NCBI GenBank assembly: GCA_002495525.1
Contig: DAFS01000053.1
Span: 1 to 32,241, forward strand
DNA length: 32,241 nt
Direction: 5' to 3'
Source: Euryarchaeota archaeon UBA89
GTDB lineage: Archaea; Thermoplasmatota; Poseidoniia; Poseidoniales; Thalassarchaeaceae
Below are positions 23,619 to 32,241 of this stretch, piece after piece. Each line of letters begins with the position of its first letter. The first letter of the stretch is position 1. A program made the translations under genes and the position numbers. Below the pieces are notes generated by a model, which saw only the letters and a program-made list of their open reading frames with translations, was not told the DNA's origin and ran no database searches.

Positions 23619-24599
23619 ATGGAAGAGCCAATCGGATACCTTGTCTTTAGTTTTGGAGAGGCGATTGGGGTAAATCCAATGGCTCTTGAACTGGCAATAA
23701 TTATGATTGGTGCACTATTTTTAGGCTTGGGATTCCATAGGCAAAATTATCAAAAATCACGATATTTAGCAGCATTAGGCTGGATTTTCATGGGATTATA
23801 CTTTTATCTACAGTCGGAATATTATGTTGAAATATCAGACCCAGTGTTGGTATTAATGACTGCCAGTGCACTACCTGGAAGTATTGCATTAGCTATCTGG
23901 GAAATTAAAAATGAAAAAACACCTGAGGCTTTACAATGGCTTAGGGGTTGTTTCACTTGGGCCGTAGTACCGTATTTTGTAATTTTTAGTGTCCCATACC
24001 TAAATATGGCTTTAATACAATTGACTGCAGAAAGTACAGAATTAATGTTAGAGTTCTGTGGACTTGGGAATTACCACATTGGAGAAATGATGGTCGCCCG
24101 TGATGGTACTCCAGATGTTCCTGTTTCCGAATGGGATGGGAATAAATTGATACTTACTGAATCATTAGCGAAAGAGGGATTCTATGTCCAATTTTTTGAT
24201 TCTGATGGCAGAGTAATTGTTCAATTCATCATGGCTTGTTCAGGGTTGCAATCAATGATAATTTTTGTAGGTGCTATTGGGGCTTTAAGTTCTGTTTCAT
24301 GGAAAAGAAGAGCAAGAGGGTTACTGATAGCATTACCCACAATTTATGTTTTGAATATGTTTAGGAATGCAGGAATAGTGTGGCTAACAGAAGTTTACCC
24401 AAACTGGTCACTAATGGGAATTGAAATGTTTGATTTCACCCATAGTTATGCAGCGAAGGTGATTTCATTATTTGCTATGTTCCTTATGGCGATAGCACTA
24501 TTTGATTTACTACCAGAACTACACAGACACATTATGAAGATTCTAAATCCAATATTCGATGTTGCAGAAAGAATTACAGGAACAAGTAAATCATCTTGA
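23619..24599 (+). CDS. artA: Archaeosortase (exosortase-family membrane transpeptidase)
   Basis: About 326 residues from ATG 23619. A TTG at 23598 would add seven residues; a TATTTAC box 31 nt before the ATG supports 23619. Several hydrophobic helices make it an integral membrane protein. The exosortase catalytic set is in order: ACSGLQS (Cys codon 24237), FRNAGIVW (Arg codon 24363) and THSYAAK (His codon 24441). Archaeosortase A removes PGF-CTERM tails and anchors surface proteins to lipids. The insertion between helices (about residues 125-200) is polar and acidic. No PGF-CTERM substrate is encoded in the window. It overlaps the lhr gene tail to tail by 9 nt. Confidence 0.88.
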   Translation: MEEPIGYLVFSFGEAIGVNPMALELAIIMIGALFLGLGFHRQNYQKSRYLAALGWIFMGLYFYLQSEYYVEISDPVLVLMTASALPGSIALAIWEIKNEKTPEALQWLRGCFTWAVVPYFVIFSVPYLNMALIQLTAESTELMLEFCGLGNYHIGEMMVARDGTPDVPVSEWDGNKLILTESLAKEGFYVQFFDSDGRVIVQFIMACSGLQSMIIFVGAIGALSSVSWKRRARGLLIALPTIYVLNMFRNAGIVWLTEVYPNWSLMGIEMFDFTHSYAAKVISLFAMFLMAIALFDLLPELHRHIMKILNPIFDVAERITGTSKSS

Positions 24600-27500
24600 A
24601 CGTAATTGTTCGTACAATTTTCCAGTCAAAGGCATATCATGCTCCCAAGCGAATTCCTTCATTACTCGCAATGCTTCTTTTTCTAAGTCAGAATCACCAA
24701 CGAAATCTGTTACTTCAATGACACCATCTTTAGTATTAGCTTTGAAAGCAGCAATCGGTTCTTCTTTATGAAATACCATGTATGCCGAACCAAAACCAAA
24801 TCTTTCTCTAAGAAGGCTACCGAAATAGTGTATTAATGGATCAGAAGGTGGAACTACTAAATCTCTAGTTCGCCTAATCCCATCAAGACCTTCTAGAATA
24901 TCTTGTCGACCCCAACAGATATCTTGTAAATCATCAACTAAGAATCCCTTAATTAGTGTTCCATCCGATTCAAAATCATGCATGACATCACTTATCTCTT
25001 CTGGGGAAAAGGCAGAACCGGCCAGTCTTTCTACTTGTTTCAAAGAAATTACCGGATACTCACTAACCAAATCTCTAAGATAATTTGACTTGATCTCCCA
25101 TAAATCACTATTAGAAATAGCTGCTACAGTCTTGAATCCTCCTCTGTAATCTTGAATCAAATGACCACTCCTGACTAAAGGAGATATTAATTTCCTGAAT
25201 TCAGCTCTTTTCATAGCATGCCTCTCCATGAATATACCAGGGTCATGATGATCTCTGAAAAATTGAAGTATATCTTCATCATCTTCATTCGATTGGAGAT
25301 TACGTATTGTCAAAAGCCTCTCAAAATGCTTCTTCCTGCCCCAAACTAAATGCCCTCGTAGATTTGTACCTTGAGACAATTGATGTGCAGCAGCCATTGC
25401 TTTGAGATTGACTCTAAACATTTCACAACGACCTCTGAGTGCGAAATCATCTCTTAGCTCATCCATCGTTTCTAGAGCAAGGGTTTCGTTTTCATGCCTA
25501 GAATTTTGATGCATTTTATGATTATAAAATAACATTCGATTGACTTCTTTTCTTGACCTAGGTTCTACAACACCGCCACGAATATACCTCTCCCCATCTC
25601 CCATCGAAATGAATCCTAACTCAGCAAGAATTTTCTGGATATTTTCATCACAGTCATGAACAGGGATAGAATTGAATGCATGGAGAACTGACACGTCAAC
25701 GAGTCTATCTCGATAATTTACTAATAATTCATCAAATGTTTCCTTGAATTCATCTAAGTATGAATGTGGAATATTGATATCTTTAATTTCAAGGTAGTCA
25801 TTGACTACAAACATTAAGATTCTACCTATAGGGTCTACTCCCTTGAAAACGGGATGATACCAACCTTGCTTCAGAATTAGTCTAACTTCCTGAATAAAAC
25901 GACTACAAAATGGATCTGATTGAGATAGTATTCTCATTTTTCGATCTTCTAATACAGGTTGAAGTAATAATTCAGCATCTTCTTTAGAAGCATAATAATC
26001 GGTTGGATCTGGCTGAAGAGCTACTATCCTCCTTATCTGTTTTGAGTCATCTAAGTCTCTCAAAACCTCTGCCAATTCTTCTACTGGTCTACTTACATAG
26101 AATCGCAATGTATGTAGTCTAACTGGACCTATTGCCTCGATTAATTGCTTGACAGAATTAGGGAAATCTAATGGTTCTACTACGTCATGAATTTTATGGA
26201 ACACTGCTAAAGAACGTTTTCTATTAGGCAAGACTAGATACTGTTTAGCAACTAATAATTGTCTTTCTAAATTATTTAAGGCACTTTTCAAACTTCGCTG
26301 AATATGAGCATTTTCTTTTCCTTTAGGATACCCATCAAATAACTCTGAACGAGATAAGCCGCCAGGAGTGATTTTGTCTAACAATTCCTGTTCTAATGCA
26401 CCAATCCAAGGTTCACCTCTAAGACCTAGAAACATTGGAATCTGATCTTTAGATGTATAACCAACTCTATTGTGTAGCAAGCGTCCATTGTAAATATCTG
26501 AGTCGTGCTTAATATCTTTCCAATCTCTAAAACGATAATTTTTGACACGGTGTAATAATTCATCTCTTCTTTGTACAAGAGTCAAACTTCTAATCGCTTC
26601 AGAGGGTTCGGCATATTCTTTAAACGATTTAGCAAGAAGATGATTCTGAAGTGTGCGATAATCAACAACTTCTACACTTCCACCGGTTATCCTATACTCA
26701 TCAACTCTGAGGATATATTCTCCCTCATCTGTTTGGGTAAAGAATCCTATAGAAACTAGATTTTTCATTTCTAGTTCTTGTAAAACTGCTTCTACTTGGG
26801 CTTTAGGGAATGGGAGTCTTGAGCTAAGGCTATCAGAAACTTGAGGCCCTTCTGAACCTAACATATCAAGCAATTTCATTCTTAAACAATCTTGAGGATC
26901 TGATAAATTCATCACCTTCAATTCTTTTGGCTCAAATTCACTATCATAATCTACACCTATTTGGTATGTTAAGCCGCCAGTGTATAGTTCTCTAATGTCA
27001 TTAGCTTCTGAACCACCAGCTACAGCCAAACATCCTAAAGTTCCGTGAACATTTGCCATCCTCATTGAAAACCATTTATCGTCTATTTGTTCGTGTCCAG
27101 TACCCTGAACTCTAGTGATTAGCCCCCTTTCAGATAATTCCCTTACCCACTCTTCTACCACTTCTAAGTCAATATTTTTTAGTTTATGTTCATAAAGTGG
27201 GTTAGACATTCCTCTATTCAAGCCACCACCCATATCCATCAATCTCAAGAGACCATTTGCATTTCTTGGTTCAGAGATTTTCGACATGTAATATTCTGAT
27301 ATTTTTGATTTATCTAAGTCGGTAGCTAACGAACGTGCACCCAATAAGCGCCTTAGAATTTCAGGATCTACATCCTTGATTAAGTAGGCTCTTGTTCTAA
27401 GAGATAATAGGTCCTCAAATGAAGACATGAATAATGTCATACCTAGAGGAGAGGGCATTTTCACTCTTCTATGTACAATTCGAACATCTTCACTATCCAT

Positions 27501-29885
27501 TCGATTGATGAAAATTTCCAGCTGCGCCATGTCTAAATCCGCATGAAGAATTTCATTCATGGTTTCACGGATTAATACTGAATCATCCATCTGCCTATGC
27601 TTCTGCATAATCTGCTCTGCTCGCTGCTGAAATTGCTTGGGGCTGACTTCTTCAGCACCTATTCTTCTTGGATTTAGCATACTTCGACTAGATATTTCTC
27701 TGAATCTTTTCGCAAATAATTGTGACTCCATCATATGCTTTTGTAATACGTCTTTACTGTTCCCTTGTTTGAAAATTTCTGGGATTAAAGAAATTTCTAC
27801 TTCATGGCTCAACTTTATCATAAATCCATTTTCATCAAATGAAAGTTCGTGAACAATTATGTTATCATTAGTCGCTATACCTGCAAAAAGATGCCCAAGA
27901 GCGAGATTGAATGCCCTTCCTCGACAAGTTGTGACAATATATGTCGGTAAGGGAGCCTCTACTTGTTCTACCAAGATTAAATCATTACCCGGTACTTGGA
28001 ATGTCGTAGCAACATGCTCCTGGAAAAATCCAGAAACAGCATGCGCAACAGGCCGATTTAATCCTAAGATATCCGTGAATATAGTCATTGGATCTTTTTC
28101 AAGGCGAGCATATGTGGCAACTTCTTCTAGTAATTCTAAAACTTCTTGACTTAACTCATGAGTTCTACTATTTGCTTCTCCAGTCCAGGAAGGTATTGTT
28201 GGACGATAGCCAGTTGCTGGACTTACATTGACTCTAGTCCCCCTGATACTACTAACTCTGTAGGTAGAACCTCCCAATAGGAATACATCGCCATTTCTAA
28301 GACTTGAAACGAAACTCGATGATAATTGACCAACCATTGTCCCATCTGATGTGAATACTAGATAGTTATTATTTGGAGCAATTGTACCGATATTTGTGTA
28401 GTAAATCATCTGAGCAAAACCACGCTTACCAAATTTATTATCTTCCCAATCAATCCATATTCTACGTTCATCTTCTAGAAGATCTAGAACCTCAATATAA
28501 TCATCATAGGGAAGATTTCTATATGGCCATGAGGCTGAAGCTAACTCATATGCGTCATCAATATCCCACTCTTTAATTATCGATAGACCTATTAAAAATT
28601 GAGCTAATACATCAAGACAATTCTCAGGGAATTTAAGTAAATCCATCGAGCCTCTTAGAATACCTGTTTGTAATGCTACTAACTCTAATAAATCATGAGG
28701 AGAAATAGGTAGAAATCTTGCACGCGGAAGACCACCCACTTGGTGACCTGCTCTACCTATTCTTTGTAGTGCAGTCGCAATACTTCCTGGTGAACCCACT
28801 TGAATTACTAAATCAACAGAACCGATGTCTATACCCATTTCTAAGCTACTGGATGATACTACACATCTTAGAAAGCCGTTCTTAAGACGCTGTTCAACAT
28901 CTAATCGTATTGCCTTATCCATAGAACCATGATGACCTTCAACACCTAATAATCCTGCTATTTTTAATTTTTGAACTACAGTTTCAGTCATATTTCTTGT
29001 ATTTACGAATACTAATGTTGTCGTATGTGCCTCTACCAATTCTTTTATTCGATCTACATTATGATCTAGTATCTCTTTAATTGGAGTGGAGGCAAATCTT
29101 GGAGTTGGCAAAATTATATCCAAATCAAGATCTCGCGAACCTGAAATTTTTGCAATTGAAACTTTCTGAGGATCTATGTCGCTATCACGACTATCAGATG
29201 CAACCAAATACTCTGCAACTGCTTCTAAAGGCTCCATTGTGGCACTAATTCCAATTCTTTGGACATCAGAATCTATTACAGAATCCATCAATGCTAAACT
29301 CAATGAAAGATGGGTACCTCTTTTCGTAGGAACCAATGAATGCATTTCATCAATTATCATCCATTTCATATCATTGAGAAGAGGTCTGAATCTTTTACTT
29401 GCTAATGCGAGCCCTAAAGACTCGGGAGTTGTAATCAAAATATGAGGAGGTTTTTTTAGCATTCTTTCTCTTTCTTTTTGTGGAGTATCTCCAGTTCTCA
29501 AACCTACTGTGATATCTTTAGCCTTAGATGGAAGATAACTTTCTTTAATTTCTGTTAATGGCCCTATCAAATTCTTCTGAATATCGTTCGCAAGCGCTTT
29601 GATAGGAGAGATATACATGCATTGTACGGAATTTTCTAGACTCCCATCTAAAGAACGACTAACTAAATCATCAATTACTGTTAGGAATGCTGTTAGAGTC
29701 TTACCTGAACCTGTGGGAGAGCATAGCAGTAGATGTTCTCCATCCATTATTTTGGGAATAGCGACTTTCTGTGGATGTGTGAAGTCTGGAAACTTATCTT
29801 TGAACCAATTACGCACAGGAGGACATAACTTTTCGAGGAGCTCTTCAGACTCCATCATGTCTTGTACATATTCAATCTTTGGCAT
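24591..29885 (-). CDS. lhr: Lhr-type superfamily 2 DNA helicase, extra-long form
   Basis: A 1764-residue protein. Residues 35-63 hold a Q-motif-like FTHPQKVAIP and Walker A SPTGSGKT. TTPESL, DEMHSL, ISATM, SSLEMGIDIG and QRIGRAGH complete the SF2 set. Winged-helix and beta-barrel parts of the Lhr core run to about residue 900. Most archaeal Lhr end near there (roughly 850-950 residues). This one continues for over 800 residues of winged-helix-like sequence and ends with ICWGRQDILEGLDG, LVVPPSDPLI and ERFGFGSAY, which recall the YcaQ/AlkZ-like C-terminal domain of bacterial long Lhr, reported to have uracil-DNA glycosylase activity. It probably acts in DNA repair. No frameshift interrupts it. 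Confidence 0.9.
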   Translation of the reverse strand: MPKIEYVQDMMESEELLEKLCPPVRNWFKDKFPDFTHPQKVAIPKIMDGEHLLLCSPTGSGKTLTAFLTVIDDLVSRSLDGSLENSVQCMYISPIKALANDIQKNLIGPLTEIKESYLPSKAKDITVGLRTGDTPQKERERMLKKPPHILITTPESLGLALASKRFRPLLNDMKWMIIDEMHSLVPTKRGTHLSLSLALMDSVIDSDVQRIGISATMEPLEAVAEYLVASDSRDSDIDPQKVSIAKISGSRDLDLDIILPTPRFASTPIKEILDHNVDRIKELVEAHTTTLVFVNTRNMTETVVQKLKIAGLLGVEGHHGSMDKAIRLDVEQRLKNGFLRCVVSSSSLEMGIDIGSVDLVIQVGSPGSIATALQRIGRAGHQVGGLPRARFLPISPHDLLELVALQTGILRGSMDLLKFPENCLDVLAQFLIGLSIIKEWDIDDAYELASASWPYRNLPYDDYIEVLDLLEDERRIWIDWEDNKFGKRGFAQMIYYTNIGTIAPNNNYLVFTSDGTMVGQLSSSFVSSLRNGDVFLLGGSTYRVSSIRGTRVNVSPATGYRPTIPSWTGEANSRTHELSQEVLELLEEVATYARLEKDPMTIFTDILGLNRPVAHAVSGFFQEHVATTFQVPGNDLILVEQVEAPLPTYIVTTCRGRAFNLALGHLFAGIATNDNIIVHELSFDENGFMIKLSHEVEISLIPEIFKQGNSKDVLQKHMMESQLFAKRFREISSRSMLNPRRIGAEEVSPKQFQQRAEQIMQKHRQMDDSVLIRETMNEILHADLDMAQLEIFINRMDSEDVRIVHRRVKMPSPLGMTLFMSSFEDLLSLRTRAYLIKDVDPEILRRLLGARSLATDLDKSKISEYYMSKISEPRNANGLLRLMDMGGGLNRGMSNPLYEHKLKNIDLEVVEEWVRELSERGLITRVQGTGHEQIDDKWFSMRMANVHGTLGCLAVAGGSEANDIRELYTGGLTYQIGVDYDSEFEPKELKVMNLSDPQDCLRMKLLDMLGSEGPQVSDSLSSRLPFPKAQVEAVLQELEMKNLVSIGFFTQTDEGEYILRVDEYRITGGSVEVVDYRTLQNHLLAKSFKEYAEPSEAIRSLTLVQRRDELLHRVKNYRFRDWKDIKHDSDIYNGRLLHNRVGYTSKDQIPMFLGLRGEPWIGALEQELLDKITPGGLSRSELFDGYPKGKENAHIQRSLKSALNNLERQLLVAKQYLVLPNRKRSLAVFHKIHDVVEPLDFPNSVKQLIEAIGPVRLHTLRFYVSRPVEELAEVLRDLDDSKQIRRIVALQPDPTDYYASKEDAELLLQPVLEDRKMRILSQSDPFCSRFIQEVRLILKQGWYHPVFKGVDPIGRILMFVVNDYLEIKDINIPHSYLDEFKETFDELLVNYRDRLVDVSVLHAFNSIPVHDCDENIQKILAELGFISMGDGERYIRGGVVEPRSRKEVNRMLFYNHKMHQNSRHENETLALETMDELRDDFALRGRCEMFRVNLKAMAAAHQLSQGTNLRGHLVWGRKKHFERLLTIRNLQSNEDDEDILQFFRDHHDPGIFMERHAMKRAEFRKLISPLVRSGHLIQDYRGGFKTVAAISNSDLWEIKSNYLRDLVSEYPVISLKQVERLAGSAFSPEEISDVMHDFESDGTLIKGFLVDDLQDICWGRQDILEGLDGIRRTRDLVVPPSDPLIHYFGSLLRERFGFGSAYMVFHKEEPIAAFKANTKDGVIEVTDFVGDSDLEKEALRVMKEFAWEHDMPLTGKLYEQLRSR

Positions 29886-29923
29886 TTAATATACACCGCG
29901 ACCCGAAGCGTATCGACTGAGTA

Positions 29924-29931
29924 CTTATAAT
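29924..29931 (-). promoter_or_regulatory. TATA box of lhr
   Basis: ATTATAAG on the minus strand lies 44 nt before the lhr ATG, the same spacing as at rps12. A GGTG Shine-Dalgarno-like sequence (29897-29894) falls in the predicted short leader. The rest of the lhr-glyS gap (29886-30065) is AT-rich and shows no RNA gene or clear hairpin. Confidence 0.5.
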
Positions 29932-30065
29932 CTTGGATTAATTCATCAAAACAACAATATGAATATTAAAAATCTGAAAATCACTGAAAACACGAGATAA
30001 TCAATTTTTATTCCAATAAACTAAGGATGGCTTGAAAGGTGAACACTGATTCAAAGGTTCATTAT

Positions 30066-31784
30066 ATGACTGATGAGAAGCGTATTGAAAGACTTTCAGC
30101 AATGCTGAAGAGAAGAGGAATTGTACTTCCTGCTTTCGAGATATACGGCGGTGTTTCTGGATTGATTGATTATGGGCCAGTTGGGGCTTCAATCAGAAGG
30201 AGAGTGATTCAAAATTGGATAGAACATTGGACAATAAATGGAGATATTGTCGAAATAGATTCACCCACCATAACACCTGAAAATGTATTAGTAGCGAGTG
30301 GTCATGTTGGTGAATTCAATGATTTGATGACACAATGTGAAAACTGTTCTAGCGCTTTCAGAGCAGACCAATTGATAGAAGATTTTCATCCGAATCCTGA
30401 TATTTTAGATTCAGATGAAATTGATAAAATCTTGATTAAAGAAAAAATAAATTGTCCGAATTGTGATAAACCAAAGTGGACCTCTTCAAAACCAATGAAT
30501 CTGATGTTTGGTACAAAGATAGGGGCGATGAAATCTAGTAGACAAGCATACATGAGGCCTGAAACTGCTCAGGGAATGTTCATGCTCTATCCATCATTAT
30601 ATCGACATTTTAGGCAAAAGTTACCATTTGGAGCAATTCAAACCGGAAAGGGGTATAGGAATGAGATTAGCCCCCGACAAGGGATGATTAGATTGAGAGA
30701 ATTTAATATGGCAGAGTTAGAATATTTCATAGATCCTGAAAATCCCCCTATAGTAGATCTATCTATGAAAAATGATAAAATTTCTTTGATTCCGGATCCA
30801 AATGGAAATGAACATAAAGAAATAAAAATGAGTTTTCAAGAGGCAATCAATAGTAATGTAATCAAAGATAGCACTGTAGGTTATTTCTTATCTAGAACAT
30901 GGGATTTCTTGATTGGAGTAGGTATTATTCCTTCTAAAATAAGATTTAGACAGCATGAAGGTAATGAGATGGCTCATTACGCAGAGGATTGCTGGGACTG
31001 TGAAATTCTAGGAGAACACGGTTGGATAGAATGTGTAGGGATTGCAAATAGAACTTGCCATGACTTACTTTCACACGAAAAACACTCAAACTCAAGTTCA
31101 TTGAGAGCTTGGAGAGAATTTGAAGAAGTGAGAGTTGAGAATAAAGAAATTCTATCGCCAAAGACTTCCATACTAGGGCCAATTTTTAGGGCTAAGGCAG
31201 GTATAGTTCTATCAGCGCTAGAAAACTTAAGCCAGTTACCAGATAACTTTCCATTTAATCTGGAACTGAGTGATGGTACAAGTGTAGAAATTACGGATCA
31301 AATGGTAGAAAAGAAAATGATTCGTAATAGCGTTGCAGGAGAATGGTTTACACCACATGTAATCGAACCTGCATTTGGAATTGATAGAATAATTTGGCAC
31401 ATCTTAGATCATGCCTATGAAGAAACAGAAAAGGAAGGAGAGAATTATAATTTACTCAAATTAAAAGAATCTGTGGCACCAGCAGATGTAATCGTTTTAC
31501 CCTTATTTGAGAAAGATGGAATGGGGATTGCAGCAAGGAAACTAAATTCACAGATTAATCGAATTAAAGGAGTGAAATGTCTTATTGATTCAAGTAAATC
31601 AATTGGTAGAAGATATGCTAGAGCGGATGAAATAGGTGTGCCGTGGGCAATTACTGTCGATCATCAAACACTAGAAGATAGTACTGTTACAATAAGAAGG
31701 AGAGATGATCAAAAACAAATCCGAGCTAATATTGATCAACTATTGATATTAATAAACTCGAATGCAGTTTCAACTTTATTCTGA
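30066..31784 (+). CDS. glyS: Glycyl-tRNA synthetase (archaeal/eukaryotic dimeric type)
   Basis: About 572 residues from ATG 30066; GTG 30039 would add nine. It begins with RLSAMLKRRGIVLPAFEIYGGVSGLIDYGPVG, the conserved class II N-terminus. Motif 2 is GYRNEISPRQGMIRLREFN, motif 3 EPAFGIDRIIWHIL, and the C-terminal anticodon-binding domain starts around PADVIVLPLF. Two Cys pairs (CENC, CPNC) in an insertion near residues 90-140 look like a zinc-binding module. It charges tRNA-Gly and stands alone on the plus strand between lhr and the RFC large subunit gene. GTG 30039 has an AT-rich element about 30 nt upstream, so the true start is uncertain. Confidence 0.95.
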   Translation: MTDEKRIERLSAMLKRRGIVLPAFEIYGGVSGLIDYGPVGASIRRRVIQNWIEHWTINGDIVEIDSPTITPENVLVASGHVGEFNDLMTQCENCSSAFRADQLIEDFHPNPDILDSDEIDKILIKEKINCPNCDKPKWTSSKPMNLMFGTKIGAMKSSRQAYMRPETAQGMFMLYPSLYRHFRQKLPFGAIQTGKGYRNEISPRQGMIRLREFNMAELEYFIDPENPPIVDLSMKNDKISLIPDPNGNEHKEIKMSFQEAINSNVIKDSTVGYFLSRTWDFLIGVGIIPSKIRFRQHEGNEMAHYAEDCWDCEILGEHGWIECVGIANRTCHDLLSHEKHSNSSSLRAWREFEEVRVENKEILSPKTSILGPIFRAKAGIVLSALENLSQLPDNFPFNLELSDGTSVEITDQMVEKKMIRNSVAGEWFTPHVIEPAFGIDRIIWHILDHAYEETEKEGENYNLLKLKESVAPADVIVLPLFEKDGMGIAARKLNSQINRIKGVKCLIDSSKSIGRRYARADEIGVPWAITVDHQTLEDSTVTIRRRDDQKQIRANIDQLLILINSNAVSTLF

Positions 31785-31819
31785 ATAATCTTCAATAGGC
31801 GCCAACTGAAGCAACACTC

Positions 31820-32241
31820 GTGGCAGAGCACTTGGTTGAAGATTGGACCGAAAGGTACAGGCCAACTTCGATAGAAAAAATGGAAGGAAATGATACTCAA
31901 TTAAGAAAAATCAGAACCTGGCTAGAACAATGGGACTCACCCAATCCGCCTCAGAAAAAAGGAATATTATTGTCAGGACCACCAGGTGTAGGTAAAACAA
32001 CACTTGCGAAAGCAATTGGGAATGAAAAAGGATGGACTGTAATAGAGCTAAATGCTTCTGAAGAAAGAAATGCTGCGGCTATCAGAAAAGCCGCAACAAG
32101 AGGGTCTCAACATATTTCATTAGATCAATTCTCAGGGGATAAAAATGAGAATGGTAGAACACTAATTCTACTAGATGAAGTGGATCATTTAAGTGGGAGT
32201 TTTGCTGAACTTAATGATGAATCGATTGAGAAAAGAATCAG
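31820..32241 (+). CDS. rfcL: Replication factor C large subunit (3'-truncated by window)
   Basis: The frame from GTG 31820 runs open to the right edge. It translates to an N-terminus containing DWTERYRPTSIEKMEGN, the typical clamp-loader start, then Walker A LLSGPPGVGKTTLA and Walker B LILLDEVDHLSG. ELNASEERN and the following segment match the large rather than the small RFC subunit. With the small subunit it loads PCNA onto primed DNA. No Shine-Dalgarno precedes the GTG; an AATAAT element at 31784-31789 could serve a leaderless transcript. About 140 residues are visible, and the rest lies outside. Confidence 0.93.
   Translation, partial: MAEHLVEDWTERYRPTSIEKMEGNDTQLRKIRTWLEQWDSPNPPQKKGILLSGPPGVGKTTLAKAIGNEKGWTVIELNASEERNAAAIRKAATRGSQHISLDQFSGDKNENGRTLILLDEVDHLSGSFAELNDESIEKRI

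Noticed and set aside
27859..28149. 96-residue plus-strand open frame inside lhr
   Set aside because: Opposite a conserved Lhr segment, with no promoter, Shine-Dalgarno or family motif.
29886..30065. Search for a tRNA, small RNA or origin in the largest intergenic gap
   Set aside because: No cloverleaf, strong hairpin or repeated box was seen; it is AT-rich promoter sequence for lhr and glyS.
1..32241. CRISPR arrays, insertion sequences, prophage or defence genes
   Set aside because: No spaced direct repeats, transposase, integrase or toxin-antitoxin motifs were found on either strand; the content is conserved core genes.

Overview
The window is a compact, AT-rich stretch of an archaeal chromosome made almost entirely of conserved informational and lipid genes. 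Archaeal-type EF-2, exosome (Rrp4/Rrp41/Rrp42), SBDS, eL43, KEOPS Pcc1, prefoldin beta, TiaS, archaeosortase and RFC large subunit leave no doubt about the domain. Low G+C, a type-1 IPP isomerase fused to a prenyl synthase, and a UbiD-like mevalonate-pathway decarboxylase suggest a marine Thermoplasmatota lineage (Marine Group II/III, Poseidoniia-like). That placement is an inference from memory of the families, not a measured phylogeny. I see no mobile element, CRISPR array, tRNA or rRNA, and no gene-free stretch longer than about 180 bases.

Layout. 1-1589: C-terminal part of an IDI-GGPP synthase fusion, facing a fumarylacetoacetase-family gene. 2275-6523: a DnaJ-like co-chaperone and a large RND/MMPL membrane protein. 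6514-9884 (minus): the str operon rps12-rps7-fusA. 9956-12677 (plus): UbiD-family decarboxylase, a TPR-like protein and a NUDIX hydrolase. 12641-18060 (minus): the archaeal proteasome/exosome superoperon psmA-SBDS-rrp4-rrp41-rrp42-rpl37ae-pcc1-pfdB, followed by an unknown helical protein. 18160-20877 (plus): dph6, purB and a RecA-fold protein with an eroded Walker A motif. 20866-23554 (minus): gmhA-gmhB-tiaS and a small membrane protein. 23619-24599 (plus): archaeosortase. 24591-29885 (minus): a 1764-residue Lhr-type helicase. 30066-31784 (plus): glycyl-tRNA synthetase. 31820-end: start of RFC large subunit.

Functional links. The UbiD-like decarboxylase (giving isopentenyl phosphate in the modified archaeal mevalonate route) and the IDI-GGPPS fusion lie on one path to archaeal lipids. 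EF-2 carries the diphthamide histidine, and dph6 encodes the last enzyme of that modification; SBDS works with EF-2-type GTPases in 60S/50S maturation. GmhA/GmhB and archaeosortase are divergent neighbours and both point to cell-surface glycoconjugates and surface proteins.

Genome style. All five convergent gene pairs overlap at their 3' ends (8-37 nt), two of them on perfect palindromes. Several transcription-unit starts look leaderless, with a TATA-like box about 31 nt upstream of the start codon. Genes inside operons carry strong Shine-Dalgarno sequences, often inside the preceding gene. No obviously novel multi-gene system is present. The best leads are the IDI-GGPPS fusion, the double-length Lhr, the degenerate RecA-fold protein, the gmhAB/archaeosortase pairing, and two hairpin/palindrome elements upstream of fusA and dph6.
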